Shown: one piece after another, positions 20,353 through 30,960 of the stretch
How the letters are laid out: the number at the start of each line of letters is the position of its first letter
Numbering within the stretch: the first letter of the stretch is position 1
From: Brettanomyces bruxellensis
Lineage: Eukaryota; Ascomycota; Pichiomycetes; Pichiales; Pichiaceae
Length of the DNA: 64,000 nt
Direction of reading: 5' to 3'
Assembly: GCF_011074885.1 (NCBI RefSeq)
Contig: NC_054690.1
Location: forward strand, 2,485,001-2,549,000
Made by a program: the position numbers and the translations under genes
The notes under the pieces: generated by a model
What the model was told of the DNA's origin: nothing
Database searches by the model: none
Seen by the model: only the letters and a program-made list of their open reading frames with translations

Positions 20353-22392
20353 ATGCTACCGTCTGGGACAGTCAATGGAAAATATGAGCGGTTTCCTAGC
20401 CAGGATTGGCAAGTAAACACAGGAAGTGATGCTAACAAAATGGAGCCAACTTCACGTAGAATTTCTAGAAGATCAATATCAATGCATCCGAAAAGGAAAA
20501 AGAACGCTGATACTTTTAAGAAAGATGATACACCAATGAAAAGACTTCAAATGATGCTAAGACCTGAATGGGAAATTGATTTTATGAATGAGTTAAAGGA
20601 TAATCCGGACGAAGATTGTGTAGAGGTGACGAGACAGCTCGAAGGTGTGGGAAACAATTACAGAAGTCTTGAAGAGATGCGCTATTTGGAGACATCAGAA
20701 CAGAATAACGATGCACAAAATATTTCGGAAAAATTGGCAAAGTTAAAACGATACGGGGAATTGATCAATACATCAAGAAGGTATTTGAATCCGCTATCAT
20801 CGTATTTGACACAGTTTGGCCTTGAATTGAACAAGCTTTCAGGGCAGATGGAGTTTTTGCAAAATAGATCGAATCAGCTCAATTCAAATATAGAGGATAA
20901 GAAGCTGTTGGATGCAAAATTGACACCGTTAATTAATGACTTAGCAATTCCTCCACAAATTGTTAAAAGCGTCTGTAAAGGGAATATTAATCGGAGATGG
21001 GTGGAAAACATTCAATTTATAGACGAAAAAAAGGAGATATATAGTAATTATCACAAACGGGGTTTACAGACTGGTACTCCGGTGTTATCTTTGCACGACC
21101 TTTCCAGATTGTTGAGCATATTGGAGATGAAATGTATTGAAAGAATTAGAAATTATCTTATTTTACAGGTGAAACGATTGCGAAAACCCAGCACAGCCTC
21201 ACAACTAGTTCAGAAGGAGATGCTTGAAGTTAAGGAGATATTTTCGTTTTTATTGGCAAGAAACGAAAAACTTGCTAACGAACTAAGACTGGCATACTGC
21301 TATACAATGAGATGGTATTACAAACAACATTTCCTCATGTATCTTTCATCACTTGAGAGATTGAAAATAATACATGTGGATAAAAGTGTTTTACTTGGAA
21401 TGCCGCGTGAAAATGAATCGACCACGTTGACGGGTTCATTTTTTTCCCGGAAATCAAGAAGTACTCTTCCAGAGATAAACATTAACGAATATCTCATTAG
21501 CATACCGAAAAGGTTTGAGACTCTCATGAGTCGGGATCAGACTGCAATGCTTGCTCAGATTGCGGAGACCAACAAAACAAGGTATTGGATGGAGGAGGGA
21601 TTCAAAAATTTTAACCAGGCACTTTTGGATAATGTATCGACGGAGTATTTATTTCTAAACGAGTTTTTTGGCGTACAGACGCTAGAAGAATCTATTAAAT
21701 TTACGAAGCTCATATTTACACCGGTTTATAAGATGGGATACAGCTATACCGAATTCCTATCACAGGAATCGTCAGATATTTTTGGTATATTGATCATGGT
21801 TCGTTTATGTCAGGGGTTTGAATACGAGGTACAGCACAGAAGAATCCCGATTCTTGATGACTACCTGAATTATCAACTCATTTTGCTCTGGCCAAAGTTT
21901 CAGAAGTTGATAGATGACAATTGCACATCTATGAAAAAAGCTGCCTCGTCCAGTTTAACGATAAAGACAATTTCTAAGAATGTCATGGTGCCACTTAGCT
22001 TGACACAAAATTTTGGAATGATCATAACAAACTTGATACGACTTTCAAGTAACCTTATGTTTGAAATTGAGACATGGGAACCTTTAACAAATTCGGTGAT
22101 TCGATTGATTGATCAGTTTGAAAGCTGTATGAAAATTATGGCCGGTACACTTAAAGATAATAAAAAGTACAAGGCATTTCTTTACAACAACTTTTATCTT
22201 ATATACACGATGATTAGCAATGAATTAGAGGAAGAGGAACAAGCTGAAGCTAGCCAAAAGGAAATCAAAGGCTCGACATTAGAAGCAGAGAACAGAGGTG
22301 TCACAGAGGAACTCGAAGGAAAGAAAACATTAGCTGAGACGGAGAAGGACCGATTTAAAAGACTTGTCGACAAGAATAGTCAAGAGGAATAA
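20353..22392 (+). CDS. VPS52: Vps52, GARP tethering complex subunit
   Basis: Vps52 is a core subunit of the GARP complex (Vps51-54), which tethers endosome-derived vesicles at the late Golgi. The protein has 679 residues. A long helical N-terminal half includes LSSYLTQFGLELNKLSGQME near 145-165. The family hallmark LTPLINDLAIPPQIVKSVCKG follows near 195-215, and then a helical-rod C-terminal half. The last 50 residues are acidic (Glu-rich) and dispensable-looking. Length and layout fit yeast Vps52 (about 640 residues). The assignment rests on recognising this motif region rather than a database match. Confidence 0.8.
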   Translation: MLPSGTVNGKYERFPSQDWQVNTGSDANKMEPTSRRISRRSISMHPKRKKNADTFKKDDTPMKRLQMMLRPEWEIDFMNELKDNPDEDCVEVTRQLEGVGNNYRSLEEMRYLETSEQNNDAQNISEKLAKLKRYGELINTSRRYLNPLSSYLTQFGLELNKLSGQMEFLQNRSNQLNSNIEDKKLLDAKLTPLINDLAIPPQIVKSVCKGNINRRWVENIQFIDEKKEIYSNYHKRGLQTGTPVLSLHDLSRLLSILEMKCIERIRNYLILQVKRLRKPSTASQLVQKEMLEVKEIFSFLLARNEKLANELRLAYCYTMRWYYKQHFLMYLSSLERLKIIHVDKSVLLGMPRENESTTLTGSFFSRKSRSTLPEININEYLISIPKRFETLMSRDQTAMLAQIAETNKTRYWMEEGFKNFNQALLDNVSTEYLFLNEFFGVQTLEESIKFTKLIFTPVYKMGYSYTEFLSQESSDIFGILIMVRLCQGFEYEVQHRRIPILDDYLNYQLILLWPKFQKLIDDNCTSMKKAASSSLTIKTISKNVMVPLSLTQNFGMIITNLIRLSSNLMFEIETWEPLTNSVIRLIDQFESCMKIMAGTLKDNKKYKAFLYNNFYLIYTMISNELEEEEQAEASQKEIKGSTLEAENRGVTEELEGKKTLAETEKDRFKRLVDKNSQEE

Positions 22393-23371
22393 AGGCACCT
22401 GTCATGGCAAAAGTATAAAAAACAAAGAGAGAAAATCTGAGGCAATATCTAAAAAATCACTTTTCCAAAGTTTTCCAATGTATGTGCAGCAGGGTCATCA
22501 ATCCGATATGCTTTAGTGAATGGTACCCAAAGTTAGAATGAAGCTAATTAATTTGTATAAGGATGATATGCCAACCTGGTTGGATAACGATTCCTGGTGC
22601 GTGAAGTTACAAAACTCAGAGACACGAATAATAATCAATAATGATATCAATATGGACAATACTGTCAACTTATGATACAATCAATATTAAATTAAATTTG
22701 ATTCAAATTAAAATATATTAGCTTATCTTCTGTCAACTTTTTCAAGAAAAAGGAAGTATTTGTTACGTAGAATAGTTTTAGCAAAACTCAGATTTTGCTT
22801 TTTACAAGTGGGATTCTCTGTGTCGCCTCAATTCTCAGGAATTATGCTCTTGTTAGAATTTCCAAAAATCCGCGAAATCCGACACTAAAACACCAATGAA
22901 AAAAGATAAGGGAGGAGGAAAATTCTAGGTTTTTCTGCGGCTGATCTTTTTTTAATACTTACGTAAACCACCGAATAACAGGCTTAATGTTTACAATAAG
23001 AGGTCAGAAGACGGTCCAGGCTTGATTTGCGAAAGGACAGTTACATGTAATCCTATTTATATCCATCTCATGTGATATTGCTGTAAATTCTTTTGAAGCC
23101 ATACTGGTTAATCAAATATAATTATAATAGGCAATTAAACATTGTAGGAAAACATATGCGATTTTTTTTTTAGTTCTTAATATCCTCCTATTTTTTAGCA
23201 ATCGAAAATATAAAACCTGGGGTTTTGATCGTATTCATTGTTCTGGTTTGCAAATCAAACTAGCCAAGATATCTCTTCTCGCCTTCTACATTTTTTGGAG
23301 AAAGTTACTTTTTTTCCTCTTTACAAACAACCACAACAGCTAAAAGACGCTTAAGTATTGAGATATCAACA
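22393..23371. other. Intergenic region VPS52-MPM1
   Basis: This roughly 980-bp stretch has no convincing frame, tRNA or repeat. It includes poly-T runs (for example near 23162-23172) and presumably the MPM1 promoter. Confidence 0.4.
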
Positions 23372-24346
23372 ATGGGATTATATGATCCATCAAAAGACAA
23401 AAGTCTACCTGTGAAGGCCGAGGATATTGAGAAATCAAGTTTCGAGTTTCCCTTATCAGACCCAGTGAGATCACTTTTTTCGAAGACAAATGACATCGCA
23501 TCTTCCTCCTTTAATAAGATGTTAGATTTTTCGAAGAATATTTTTGGCTCCGATGATGATAGCCAATATTCTGTTTTTGATGACAGCTTTAGCCACAATC
23601 CATTTTTTAACACATTCAGAAGTCTCTACGGATCGGCTTCTAGGCCTAACGGATTTGTGACATACCCTGTCCCAAGTGTCGAGTTGTACTCAAAATGCAA
23701 AAAGATGGACGGATTGGAGGCATGGGATTCTCGTGGATACTGGCATTGTATTTTTCCAAGGGCAAAAATTCCGGAGGAAGTGGCAAACGATCCTGAAGGA
23801 TACAGCAAAGAAGATGTGGAAGGTGACTTTGATCATAAGAAGTATGGCATATTTTTCACAAACTTTAATGATTTGATGGACTGGCAAAGTAAAATGCGGG
23901 AGGTGATGAAGAGTAAAAGAGAGAAGGAATGGTCCAAGTACAGGACACAAGAGAAGTCTAAATGGGACTTTTTGAACGGAGATATGCCATCAGATGATAA
24001 TAAAGTTACTGGGCCATTTGAAACATCTGATAATACCGATGTTTATAACGTGCCATCAACTGAACCAGGTGACAAGAATTTCTTCAGATCGACAGGAACG
24101 TCATCATCTACGATCGTGAACACACTGGAGAACGGTGATATTGAAAAAACTACCAGCGTGAAGAGGTATTTTGGTGATGGAACCTCGGAGGAAAGAGAAT
24201 ATAAAGAAATTATCGATGGGGAAACAGGAAAATCAAAAAAAGTGGATCAGAAAGTGGCTAAGTGTCCAAATCATTCCTCTTTGAAGAAGGGCGGCTGGTT
24301 TTGGAGCAAAAAGGACAAAAACAATAAGAAAGACGAAGATGACTGA
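23372..24346 (+). CDS. MPM1: Mpm1-like mitochondrial membrane protein
   Basis: The 324-residue protein has a core (about residues 105-135) with a Cys-containing segment, then MDGLEAWDSRGYWHCIFP, the pattern I associate with Mpm1, an abundant yeast mitochondrial membrane protein of unclear biochemical role. The N-terminal third is Ser/Asp/Phe-rich. The region after 175 is charged and includes a VKRYFGDGTSEEREYKE stretch, and the tail is Lys/Asp-rich. There is no classical presequence or obvious membrane span. It is longer than the S. cerevisiae protein (about 250 residues). The assignment is by motif memory and is only moderately certain. Confidence 0.65.
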   Translation: MGLYDPSKDKSLPVKAEDIEKSSFEFPLSDPVRSLFSKTNDIASSSFNKMLDFSKNIFGSDDDSQYSVFDDSFSHNPFFNTFRSLYGSASRPNGFVTYPVPSVELYSKCKKMDGLEAWDSRGYWHCIFPRAKIPEEVANDPEGYSKEDVEGDFDHKKYGIFFTNFNDLMDWQSKMREVMKSKREKEWSKYRTQEKSKWDFLNGDMPSDDNKVTGPFETSDNTDVYNVPSTEPGDKNFFRSTGTSSSTIVNTLENGDIEKTTSVKRYFGDGTSEEREYKEIIDGETGKSKKVDQKVAKCPNHSSLKKGGWFWSKKDKNNKKDEDD

Positions 24347-24542
24347 TGAAAACAAATTTGGTGCCAGCGCCTTTGTTCTTCTATTTGACGTGCTGCTATG
24401 GCTTTTATTTTGGCGGATCGCCTAACATATTTCTTTTTGCATATATATATATACTAGTCGTTGACGTCCCATTTCTATTGTATTTAGCATTTCATATACA
24501 TGTATAACATAAAAATTCCCCAATACTTGCCGTTGTACGTAT

Positions 24543-25169
24543 TTACCCGAAAGCAACAATATTGCAGTAGCTAACGATCAACTCGCTATCTCCCGATTTA
24601 AACAAATCATAAAGATTTCCAATACTATCATCAGGACTTGGAACAATCGAATTTTCCAAGTAGCAGTAGACATTATTGAGCTTTAGTCGTCTTGTTAAAA
24701 ACCTTAATATTGAAAGAAAACGGGAACTCCTTGAAATCTTGAAAACGGCCGGCCGAAGTTGACCTATTGACCCAATTGACTTGAATCGAATTTGCACTTT
24801 AGTGCTATTTCGCTTCGAAACGGCTAAAAGTGAATCAGTCGCTCTATCTGATAGACCTGTAAGCATTTTTGAATGCGCCATAGTTATCTTTGATTTAATT
24901 GGCGCCGTATTCGCAATCACTCCATTATGTGATTGCTGGCCTTGACCGTTATTATTATCATCCTCATCGCGATTACCATTTGTTTCGTTGTCTTTTTTTG
25001 TTTGAATATTCAAACGTAATCCAGAGACATCTCCCAAACTATCTTTGGAATACTTACAAACGTTCAAATTTGACACCACGTAATTTCTTCTCTGGTCAGG
25101 CGCAATACTCACATTGAGTTGCATTAACGAATCTGTTAGCACCTTCAGCCTTTTCTCATTATCAGTCAT
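24543..25169 (-). CDS. ATG12: Autophagy ubiquitin-like protein Atg12
   Basis: Atg12 is conjugated through its C-terminal glycine to Atg5. The Atg12-Atg5 conjugate with Atg16 drives Atg8 lipidation during autophagosome formation. The protein has 208 residues. The ubiquitin-like domain covers about 123-208 and ends with the Atg12 pattern NVYCYLENSIVPSPDDSIGN, then LIVSYCNIVAFG, ending in the required terminal Gly. The first 120 residues are a low-complexity, Asn/Asp-rich extension typical of fungal Atg12. It is divergently transcribed from DBP5, with about 400 bp between them. Confidence 0.93.
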   Translation of the reverse strand: MTDNEKRLKVLTDSLMQLNVSIAPDQRRNYVVSNLNVCKYSKDSLGDVSGLRLNIQTKKDNETNGNRDEDDNNNGQGQQSHNGVIANTAPIKSKITMAHSKMLTGLSDRATDSLLAVSKRNSTKVQIRFKSIGSIGQLRPAVFKISRSSRFLSILRFLTRRLKLNNVYCYLENSIVPSPDDSIGNLYDLFKSGDSELIVSYCNIVAFG

Positions 25170-25574
25170 TATTTAATTCTAGGAACCTCACATAAAAATA
25201 GATAAATACAACAATAGGGTTTGAACAATAACAAAGTTAATTTTCGAAATTGGTAACATACTGAATGTCGCAATTTGTATCCTTACAAGTTTGCACTTGA
25301 ATCTTTTGTGCTATCTTCTTTTCTCATCTAAAGATCACGTGATTGTAAATTTGCAAAGAAAGAAAAAAGAAATCAGACGGTGCAGGAGAGAAAGGGAAGG
25401 AAAAAGACGTGAAAAAATAAATAGAGAATGAGTATCCGTCAAAAGAGATATGTTAACGGGCTATTTCAATTTTTTTCAAGATTTCCATTAAAGATACTTG
25501 TGTTTGTATTTACCAGGAATATAAAAACTTGAAACTGCTTTGATACAGTGGAATATTGAGAAGCATCGATACGT
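25170..25574. other. Divergent promoter region ATG12/DBP5
   Basis: This 405-bp region is shared by two divergent genes. It contains the palindrome TCACGTGA and A-rich and purine-rich tracts nearer DBP5. No other gene is seen. Confidence 0.5.
25335..25342. promoter_or_regulatory. Cbf1-type E-box (TCACGTGA)
   Basis: This is an exact 8-bp palindrome around CACGTG in the ATG12/DBP5 divergent promoter. TCACGTGA is the preferred site of Cbf1-type bHLH factors in yeasts. Function is inferred from sequence and position only. Confidence 0.4.
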
Positions 25575-27134
25575 ATGACAGGTAAGTATCTAATTTGAGG
25601 AAAATGAAAAAAAATTCATGTGCAAAATAACGTTGTTCCAGCAGCACAAGCACATACTAACATTAACTATTTGATAGACACAACAAATAGTACCAAAGAG
25701 GATGCCTCAACTCTTCTTTCAAAGTTGACGTTGGCTGAGAAGAAAGGCAAGGAAGAACTGAAGAAAAACAGTGAAGAAACTAGCAAAACGTCTGACTCAC
25801 CAAAGGTTGAAACCAAGAAAGAAAAAACAAAGGAGACAAAGAGAGAAGAAGCAAATGGGATAAATAAAGAGAAAGAAAGCAACCTTATTAACTCATCTTA
25901 TGAGGTGAAGGTGAACCTTGCCGATTTACAAGCAGATCCAAATTCTCCGCTTTATTCTGTTAAATCGTTCGAAGATTTGGGCTTAACGGAGGGTTTGTTG
26001 AAAGGATTGTATGCAATGAAGTTTTCGAAACCTTCCAAAATTCAAGAGAAAGCTTTACCGTTGCTTCTGGCTAATCCACCAAAAAACTTAATTGCCCAAT
26101 CACAATCTGGTACAGGAAAAACGGCAGCTTTTGCTCTCTCTATGCTCAGTCGAGTTGATGAGAATAAAAAATGTCCACAGGCTATATGTCTATCTCCAGC
26201 GCGTGAATTGGCTAGACAAACTTTGGAAGTTATCGAGGAAATGGGTAAGTACACTGGCATTTCATATCAATTGGTGGTTCCAGGAAGTACAGCAAGGGAA
26301 GAACGTATAAATGCTCAAATATTAGTGGGAACCCCTGGCGCTATTTTGGGTTTAACAAAAAGAGGATCAATAGATGTTTCTGCCGTGAAAATTTTTGTTT
26401 TGGATGAAGCAGATAATATGCTTGATCAGCAAGGTCTTGGTAGCCAATGTCTCAGATATAAGAATTCGCTTCCAAAGCAAGTTCAAATTGCGTTGTTTTC
26501 GGCTACGTTTCCAGAAAAGGTGAACAAATACGCAAAACGGTTTGTTCCCAATGCAAACACACTAGAATTGAAGCAGGAAGAATTAAATGTGAAGGCCATT
26601 AAACAGCTTTACATGGACTGTGATTCCGAAGGGCACAAGTTTGAATGCTTGTGTGAATTATATGGTTTGTTAACTATAGCTTCATCTATTATCTTTGTTC
26701 AGAGGAAGATCACCGCTGATAAGTTATACATCAGGATGAAAAACGAAGGACATGCGGTTTCCGTTCTTCATGGTGGTCTTGTTCCTGAGGATCGTGACCG
26801 TCTTATTGATGACTTCAGGGAAGGAAGATCGAAAGTCCTTATTACTACCAACGTTCTTGCCAGGGGTATCGATATTCCTTCTGTTTCTATGGTTGTTAAC
26901 TATGACATGCCATACGATAAGAATGGAAAACCGGACCCGGAAACATACCTTCACAGAATTGGACGAACAGGTAGATTTGGAAGAACAGGTGTTTCTATTT
27001 CATTCATCCACGATAAGAAATCTTATGAGTGCTTAAAGTACATTGCACATTACTTTGGTGGATTAGAATTGACCAGGGTTCCATCGGATGACTGGGATGA
27101 GGTCGAAAAAATTGTTAAGAAGGTGATCAAATGA
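25575..27134 (+). CDS. DBP5: DEAD-box RNA helicase Dbp5 (spliced)
   Basis: Dbp5 is the nuclear-pore-associated DEAD-box ATPase that remodels mRNPs at the cytoplasmic face during mRNA export, with Gle1/IP6 and Nup159. The CDS joins 25575-25581 to 25678-27134, giving 487 residues (yeast Dbp5 482) and starting MTDTTNSTKED. A charged Lys/Glu N-terminus precedes the Q motif, motif I AQSQSGTGKT, PARELA, GTPG, DEAD (VLDEADNML), SAT (FSATFP), RGIDIPS and HRIGRTGRFG, all intact. The frame is also open in the 3' part of the intron, which could mislead start calling. The true start is the 7-base exon ATGACAG. The CUG codon at 26067-26069 sits at a conserved Leu (LPLLLANPP). Confidence 0.96.
25582..25677 (+). 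other. DBP5: Spliceosomal intron of DBP5
   Basis: The intron is 96 nt long, opening GTAAGT, with TACTAAC at 25655-25661 and ending TGATAG at 25677. The length is divisible by three, but retention reaches an in-frame TGA after seven sense codons. So unspliced mRNA would not give a full protein. Confidence 0.9.
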
Positions 27135-27223
27135 ATAACATATCTTGTGTGTAATTAATAATTGTCTACTACATTGAGAAAAGTGCAGATCCCTTTTGTA
27201 AATTTTGCTGAATTTTTTATTGG

Positions 27224-28081
27224 CTATAAAATACTCCATTTGACAAGTCCGCCGACTACAGAACCTATCATTAAAAGTGCAATAAAAACGACAATTACAA
27301 AAAGCCAGCTTCCCATTAATTTTGACTTCCTCGATCTTGATATTGAGGAAAGAACATTTGCATCTCCTCTTTCCAAATCAAGGGATGATCTATTTAGATT
27401 TTCGTTGATAACCTGAAATTGCGTGTCTTGGGTGACGGTAATATTATGTAAGCTGTCAACCAGATGATTCAATTCCGCAGCGGACTTTTCCAACTCTTTT
27501 AACTCTTTGTAACGTGCTGAAACCCCTTTATAAGTCTGAACCACGTTTGATTTAGGACCTTTCATTGTTATAACTGAAACATGCTGTCCATTTAGAGTTT
27601 CCACAAAATCCAAAGCTTCCGCTTCAGATACTTTTGGATTTAGGCACATATACTGCTTAACAGAATTATCGCGTATTGAATGTTGATAATCCGAATTGGC
27701 TACCATCAAGTCCCTTATTGCATTTTTAAAATTCCTATTCATATTATTAACCTGACACACTTGATCTTTATCGTGAATGTCACAAAGATTTTTCAATTCA
27801 TCTATGGACTGAACAATATCTTTTTGTTGTGATCTTAAACAGTTCGATAAAACATTTATTTGGACCATGATTTTAGAAGAACCAGAACTACTGGCTTCAC
27901 CTAGTTGCTTTTTTTGTAGTTGCTTAAGTGCATAGATTTGTTCCTTATAATCCATTATTCGTCTTAAGAGACTAGTGGAAAATGAACAAAATTTTGTTGT
28001 TGGGGAATCCCAACAGGAAAAATCAAGTTCAGCTGGTTTCGGCTTTGCTATAATTGGATACCTAATATAAGAAGAATGCAT
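27224..28081 (-). CDS. Syntaxin-type t-SNARE (Qa), divergent
   Basis: This is a tail-anchored syntaxin-like protein of 285 residues from the first ATG, or 243 from the ATG at 27955 (MDYKEQIYALKQ). The N-terminal half is helical, as in a Habc domain. The SNARE motif spans about 195-250, with YKGVSARYKELKELEKSAAE and a zero-layer Gln in the segment VTQDTQFQVINENLN. A basic SRSRKSK linker leads to one hydrophobic tail anchor (about 260-282). It most resembles the Sso-type plasma-membrane syntaxins but is clearly diverged. The first 42 residues are unlike a syntaxin N-terminus, so the downstream start is plausible. Its 3' end lies 89 bp from the DBP5 stop, tail to tail. Confidence 0.75.
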   Translation of the reverse strand: MHSSYIRYPIIAKPKPAELDFSCWDSPTTKFCSFSTSLLRRIMDYKEQIYALKQLQKKQLGEASSSGSSKIMVQINVLSNCLRSQQKDIVQSIDELKNLCDIHDKDQVCQVNNMNRNFKNAIRDLMVANSDYQHSIRDNSVKQYMCLNPKVSEAEALDFVETLNGQHVSVITMKGPKSNVVQTYKGVSARYKELKELEKSAAELNHLVDSLHNITVTQDTQFQVINENLNRSSLDLERGDANVLSSISRSRKSKLMGSWLFVIVVFIALLMIGSVVGGLVKWSIL

Positions 28082-29337
28082 GATGGCCTCTTTTCATAGA
28101 CGTTTAAAATTATCAGCTTTATACAGTAAAAGATATAATTTTTAGCATTGTCAATTACAGGATTCATTCTGATAATCCTTAAAATATATATACTTATTTT
28201 TCTATTCTTGATCACATGAATATGTATGTATCTTAATTTTACATCAAATTTTTTTTTGGCGCTAAGCTCGTTTCCTATTTTGACACTTATTAGGACAAAG
28301 ACCAAGCCTGGTCAGTTCTGTAATATGCATGGATTAGATACACTTGTATAATACAAATGTCCAATAGATATACTCTTACAAAACTTAATTTAATTATTAT
28401 ATATTAAAATTTTTAGTTTTTAGGGTTTATTCAACTATGTTACATCTATCACAGTATAATTAATATGATTATTGTCATCTTTGAAAATGATTCTTTTCAA
28501 AGGCTTTACTTTCTGTCTTTAGATTCTCTAAAAATTCTTGATAGAATTCAGCTGAACAATATTCTGAGGGAATTACGAGAGATTCTCAAGTTCGGGAAAC
28601 CGTGAACAAAAAAATTGCATATGATCTAAACTTGATTGCCTTCCAAAAGTATTAATACGGGTGTGATATTTTATGCCAAGTGGGGACCACTGACAGAAGG
28701 TCACAATACTTCCAATTCATTGCTCGGATAGAGGAAGAGCAATTTTACCGGATCTTTTTTTTTTTTTTTTTTGGAGGCGGAGGAACCAAAAAGTTCCCTA
28801 TAATCCGATCGGAAACAGAAATCTATTCATTTACTTATCAGGAAGAGAGGTACGCATTGACAATCGAGATTTCGATAATTCCTGAGAACCTAAATATCAC
28901 CGGGTGATAGATAACAGACTTAATTGGACTATTTCAAAACTACACATAAAGTAGATTTGACGGAGATAAACAACTAAATCCTTTCGGCGATGATCAGTCC
29001 CTTTTTAAGGTCATGGATGAGGGGACAAAAAGTAAAACAGAATTGACCGAAGAATGCAAGAACCTAAACACAAGAAAACTGAAAAATCTTTAATTTGCTT
29101 TCGCTATTATTAAATCCGGTTGTGTAAAACGAGAAGATAGGGAAGATGGGTATATATAGTGAAGGAGAATAAAAAGGTGAAATAGAATGGGGGAGTACAA
29201 ATAGGCGCGATTTTCCCATGTGAAAATTTACCGATCGGAAGAATGATTTGTGTTGCCTTCGTTGTACCCAAATATTTACACTTTCTTTCAACCTTCATTA
29301 ATCAAAAACTGCTGTATTAGTGAAGATAAATTTAGAT
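28082..29337. other. Intergenic region between divergent genes
   Basis: This 1.25-kb region has no supported gene. A run of 18 or so T lies near 28756-28774, followed by a G-rich patch. The frame covering that run is an artefact of low complexity. No tRNA or LTR end is seen. Confidence 0.4.
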
Positions 29338-30756
29338 ATGATTGCATTAAACAAGAATAAGAAGGATGTTGAAAACGAGCAACATCCAGGGACAAAGCTC
29401 TCTTCTTTGCCTAAAACAGCTGCCTATTCCGTATCGGAATCCTTCAAGTTATACTTTGGTGGGAAACCAATGAAGTATTACGAGGATCAATTACTGTCAA
29501 ATCTTGAATTCTACAATAAACCAGCGAAAGATCGCAGGTCCGAAATAATAGATACTTCAATAGACAAGGATGGCAATTTTATTCATGAATTTTACGTTGA
29601 AAATACGTTACCACCTACAAAAGGCGGGGAACCTATTGAGATTGTCCTTATACATGGTTATGGTGCAGCTCTGGGGTTCTTTTATCGGAATTTTGAGGGC
29701 CTTACGAGTATTCCAGGAACAAAGCTGCATGCAATTGATCTCCTAGGCTTTGGCTTGTCGAGTAGACCTACATTTCCGAACATTAATGGTGATACGATTG
29801 AAGGCGTTAAAAAAGCCGAAGCCTTTTTTAACGATTCATTGGAAAAATGGAGAATAGCACGAGGAATTGAGGGGAAATATGTTTTAATGGCCCACTCATT
29901 GGGCGGCTACTTGATTGGTCCGTATTATCTCAAATATGGAAAGGGACATATCAGTAAGATGGTGATGATTTCTCCTGTTGGTGTCGAACGGAGTGATGCA
30001 TCATTGATTAATTTGGACGGAACTATTCAGCAAAAGGAAAGAAAGAGTTTGGATGAAGATTATAAAATTGCAAAGGAACAGGGTGTAAATTTATCAAGAG
30101 AGATAAGTAGAGTCAGTTATGCTGATGACGAGGAAGCTGAGGAACAACCATCCATAATTGATAGCCTTAAACATATTGATACAAATAGGGATGAATGGGA
30201 TAAACTTTCAGTTGCATCAGATGCCCAGGAGAATGAAATACAAAATCTCATGAAGCAATTTAGAGGCAGGGTTCAACCAGGAAAGTTCTTTGCAAGTCTC
30301 TGGAAGAAGAATTTTTCACCATTACAAATTGTTCGTATGATGGGACCATTTGCACCAAAATTAACCGCAGGATGGACATGGAACAGATTTAGGGAGATTA
30401 AGAATGAGGACGAAATAAGACAAATCAACAACTATACTTCAAAAATATTCTTGGCCAAGGGATCTGGTGAATATGCTCTAACCAGGATTCTTGCGCCCGG
30501 CGCACTTGCAAAACTGCCATTAATGGACAGACTTCCCGGAAACCTTGAGATCGACACATTATGGCTGTATGGCCAGTATGATTGGATGTCCAAGAAAGAT
30601 GGGTATAAAATTTGTAATGAAATCAATCATTACAATTTAAACAAACCGCAGGGTCACGCTAGATTTAGAGTGATCAGTAATGCAGGCCATCATGTTTATG
30701 TCGACAATCCCGGTGATTTCGAGTATCAGGTCGTGAAATTTTTAAAAGGAGAATGA
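29338..30756 (+). CDS. Alpha/beta hydrolase of the CLD1/ICT1 (ABHD4/5) family
   Basis: The family includes the mitochondrial cardiolipin deacylase Cld1 and the lysophosphatidate acyltransferase-like Ict1. The first ATG is at 29338, giving 472 residues. The oxyanion strand VLIHGYGA is near 103, the nucleophile elbow AHSLGG (G-like-S-x-G position) near 188, and a C-terminal HHVYVD supplies the family HX4D acyltransferase-type motif near 458. An acidic insert (ADDEEAEEQPS) lies before the cap region. No clear presequence is visible, although the N-terminus is Lys-rich. Cld1 versus Ict1 cannot be settled from sequence alone. Confidence 0.8.
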   Translation: MIALNKNKKDVENEQHPGTKLSSLPKTAAYSVSESFKLYFGGKPMKYYEDQLLSNLEFYNKPAKDRRSEIIDTSIDKDGNFIHEFYVENTLPPTKGGEPIEIVLIHGYGAALGFFYRNFEGLTSIPGTKLHAIDLLGFGLSSRPTFPNINGDTIEGVKKAEAFFNDSLEKWRIARGIEGKYVLMAHSLGGYLIGPYYLKYGKGHISKMVMISPVGVERSDASLINLDGTIQQKERKSLDEDYKIAKEQGVNLSREISRVSYADDEEAEEQPSIIDSLKHIDTNRDEWDKLSVASDAQENEIQNLMKQFRGRVQPGKFFASLWKKNFSPLQIVRMMGPFAPKLTAGWTWNRFREIKNEDEIRQINNYTSKIFLAKGSGEYALTRILAPGALAKLPLMDRLPGNLEIDTLWLYGQYDWMSKKDGYKICNEINHYNLNKPQGHARFRVISNAGHHVYVDNPGDFEYQVVKFLKGE

Positions 30757-30960
30757 ACTATATATACTTAGAGACGCTTTTGGAAATCGCAGCTTTTACT
30801 CTAACTTATTTAAAGATTACAAATTGTAGCAAAAGAAAAAAAAAAAGATCGCGCATAACACGAATAACTACCCTTTAAAAATCAGTGCTTTCCAAGAATA
30901 TCCATTACAATTTAATCAAGTAATCCAATTAAGGCAATCAGATCTGAAACATTAGTTGAT

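Noticed and set aside
25620..25677. In-frame extension at the start of DBP5
   Set aside because: It is the tail of the intron; the mini-exon model gives a proper ATG and TACTAAC signals.
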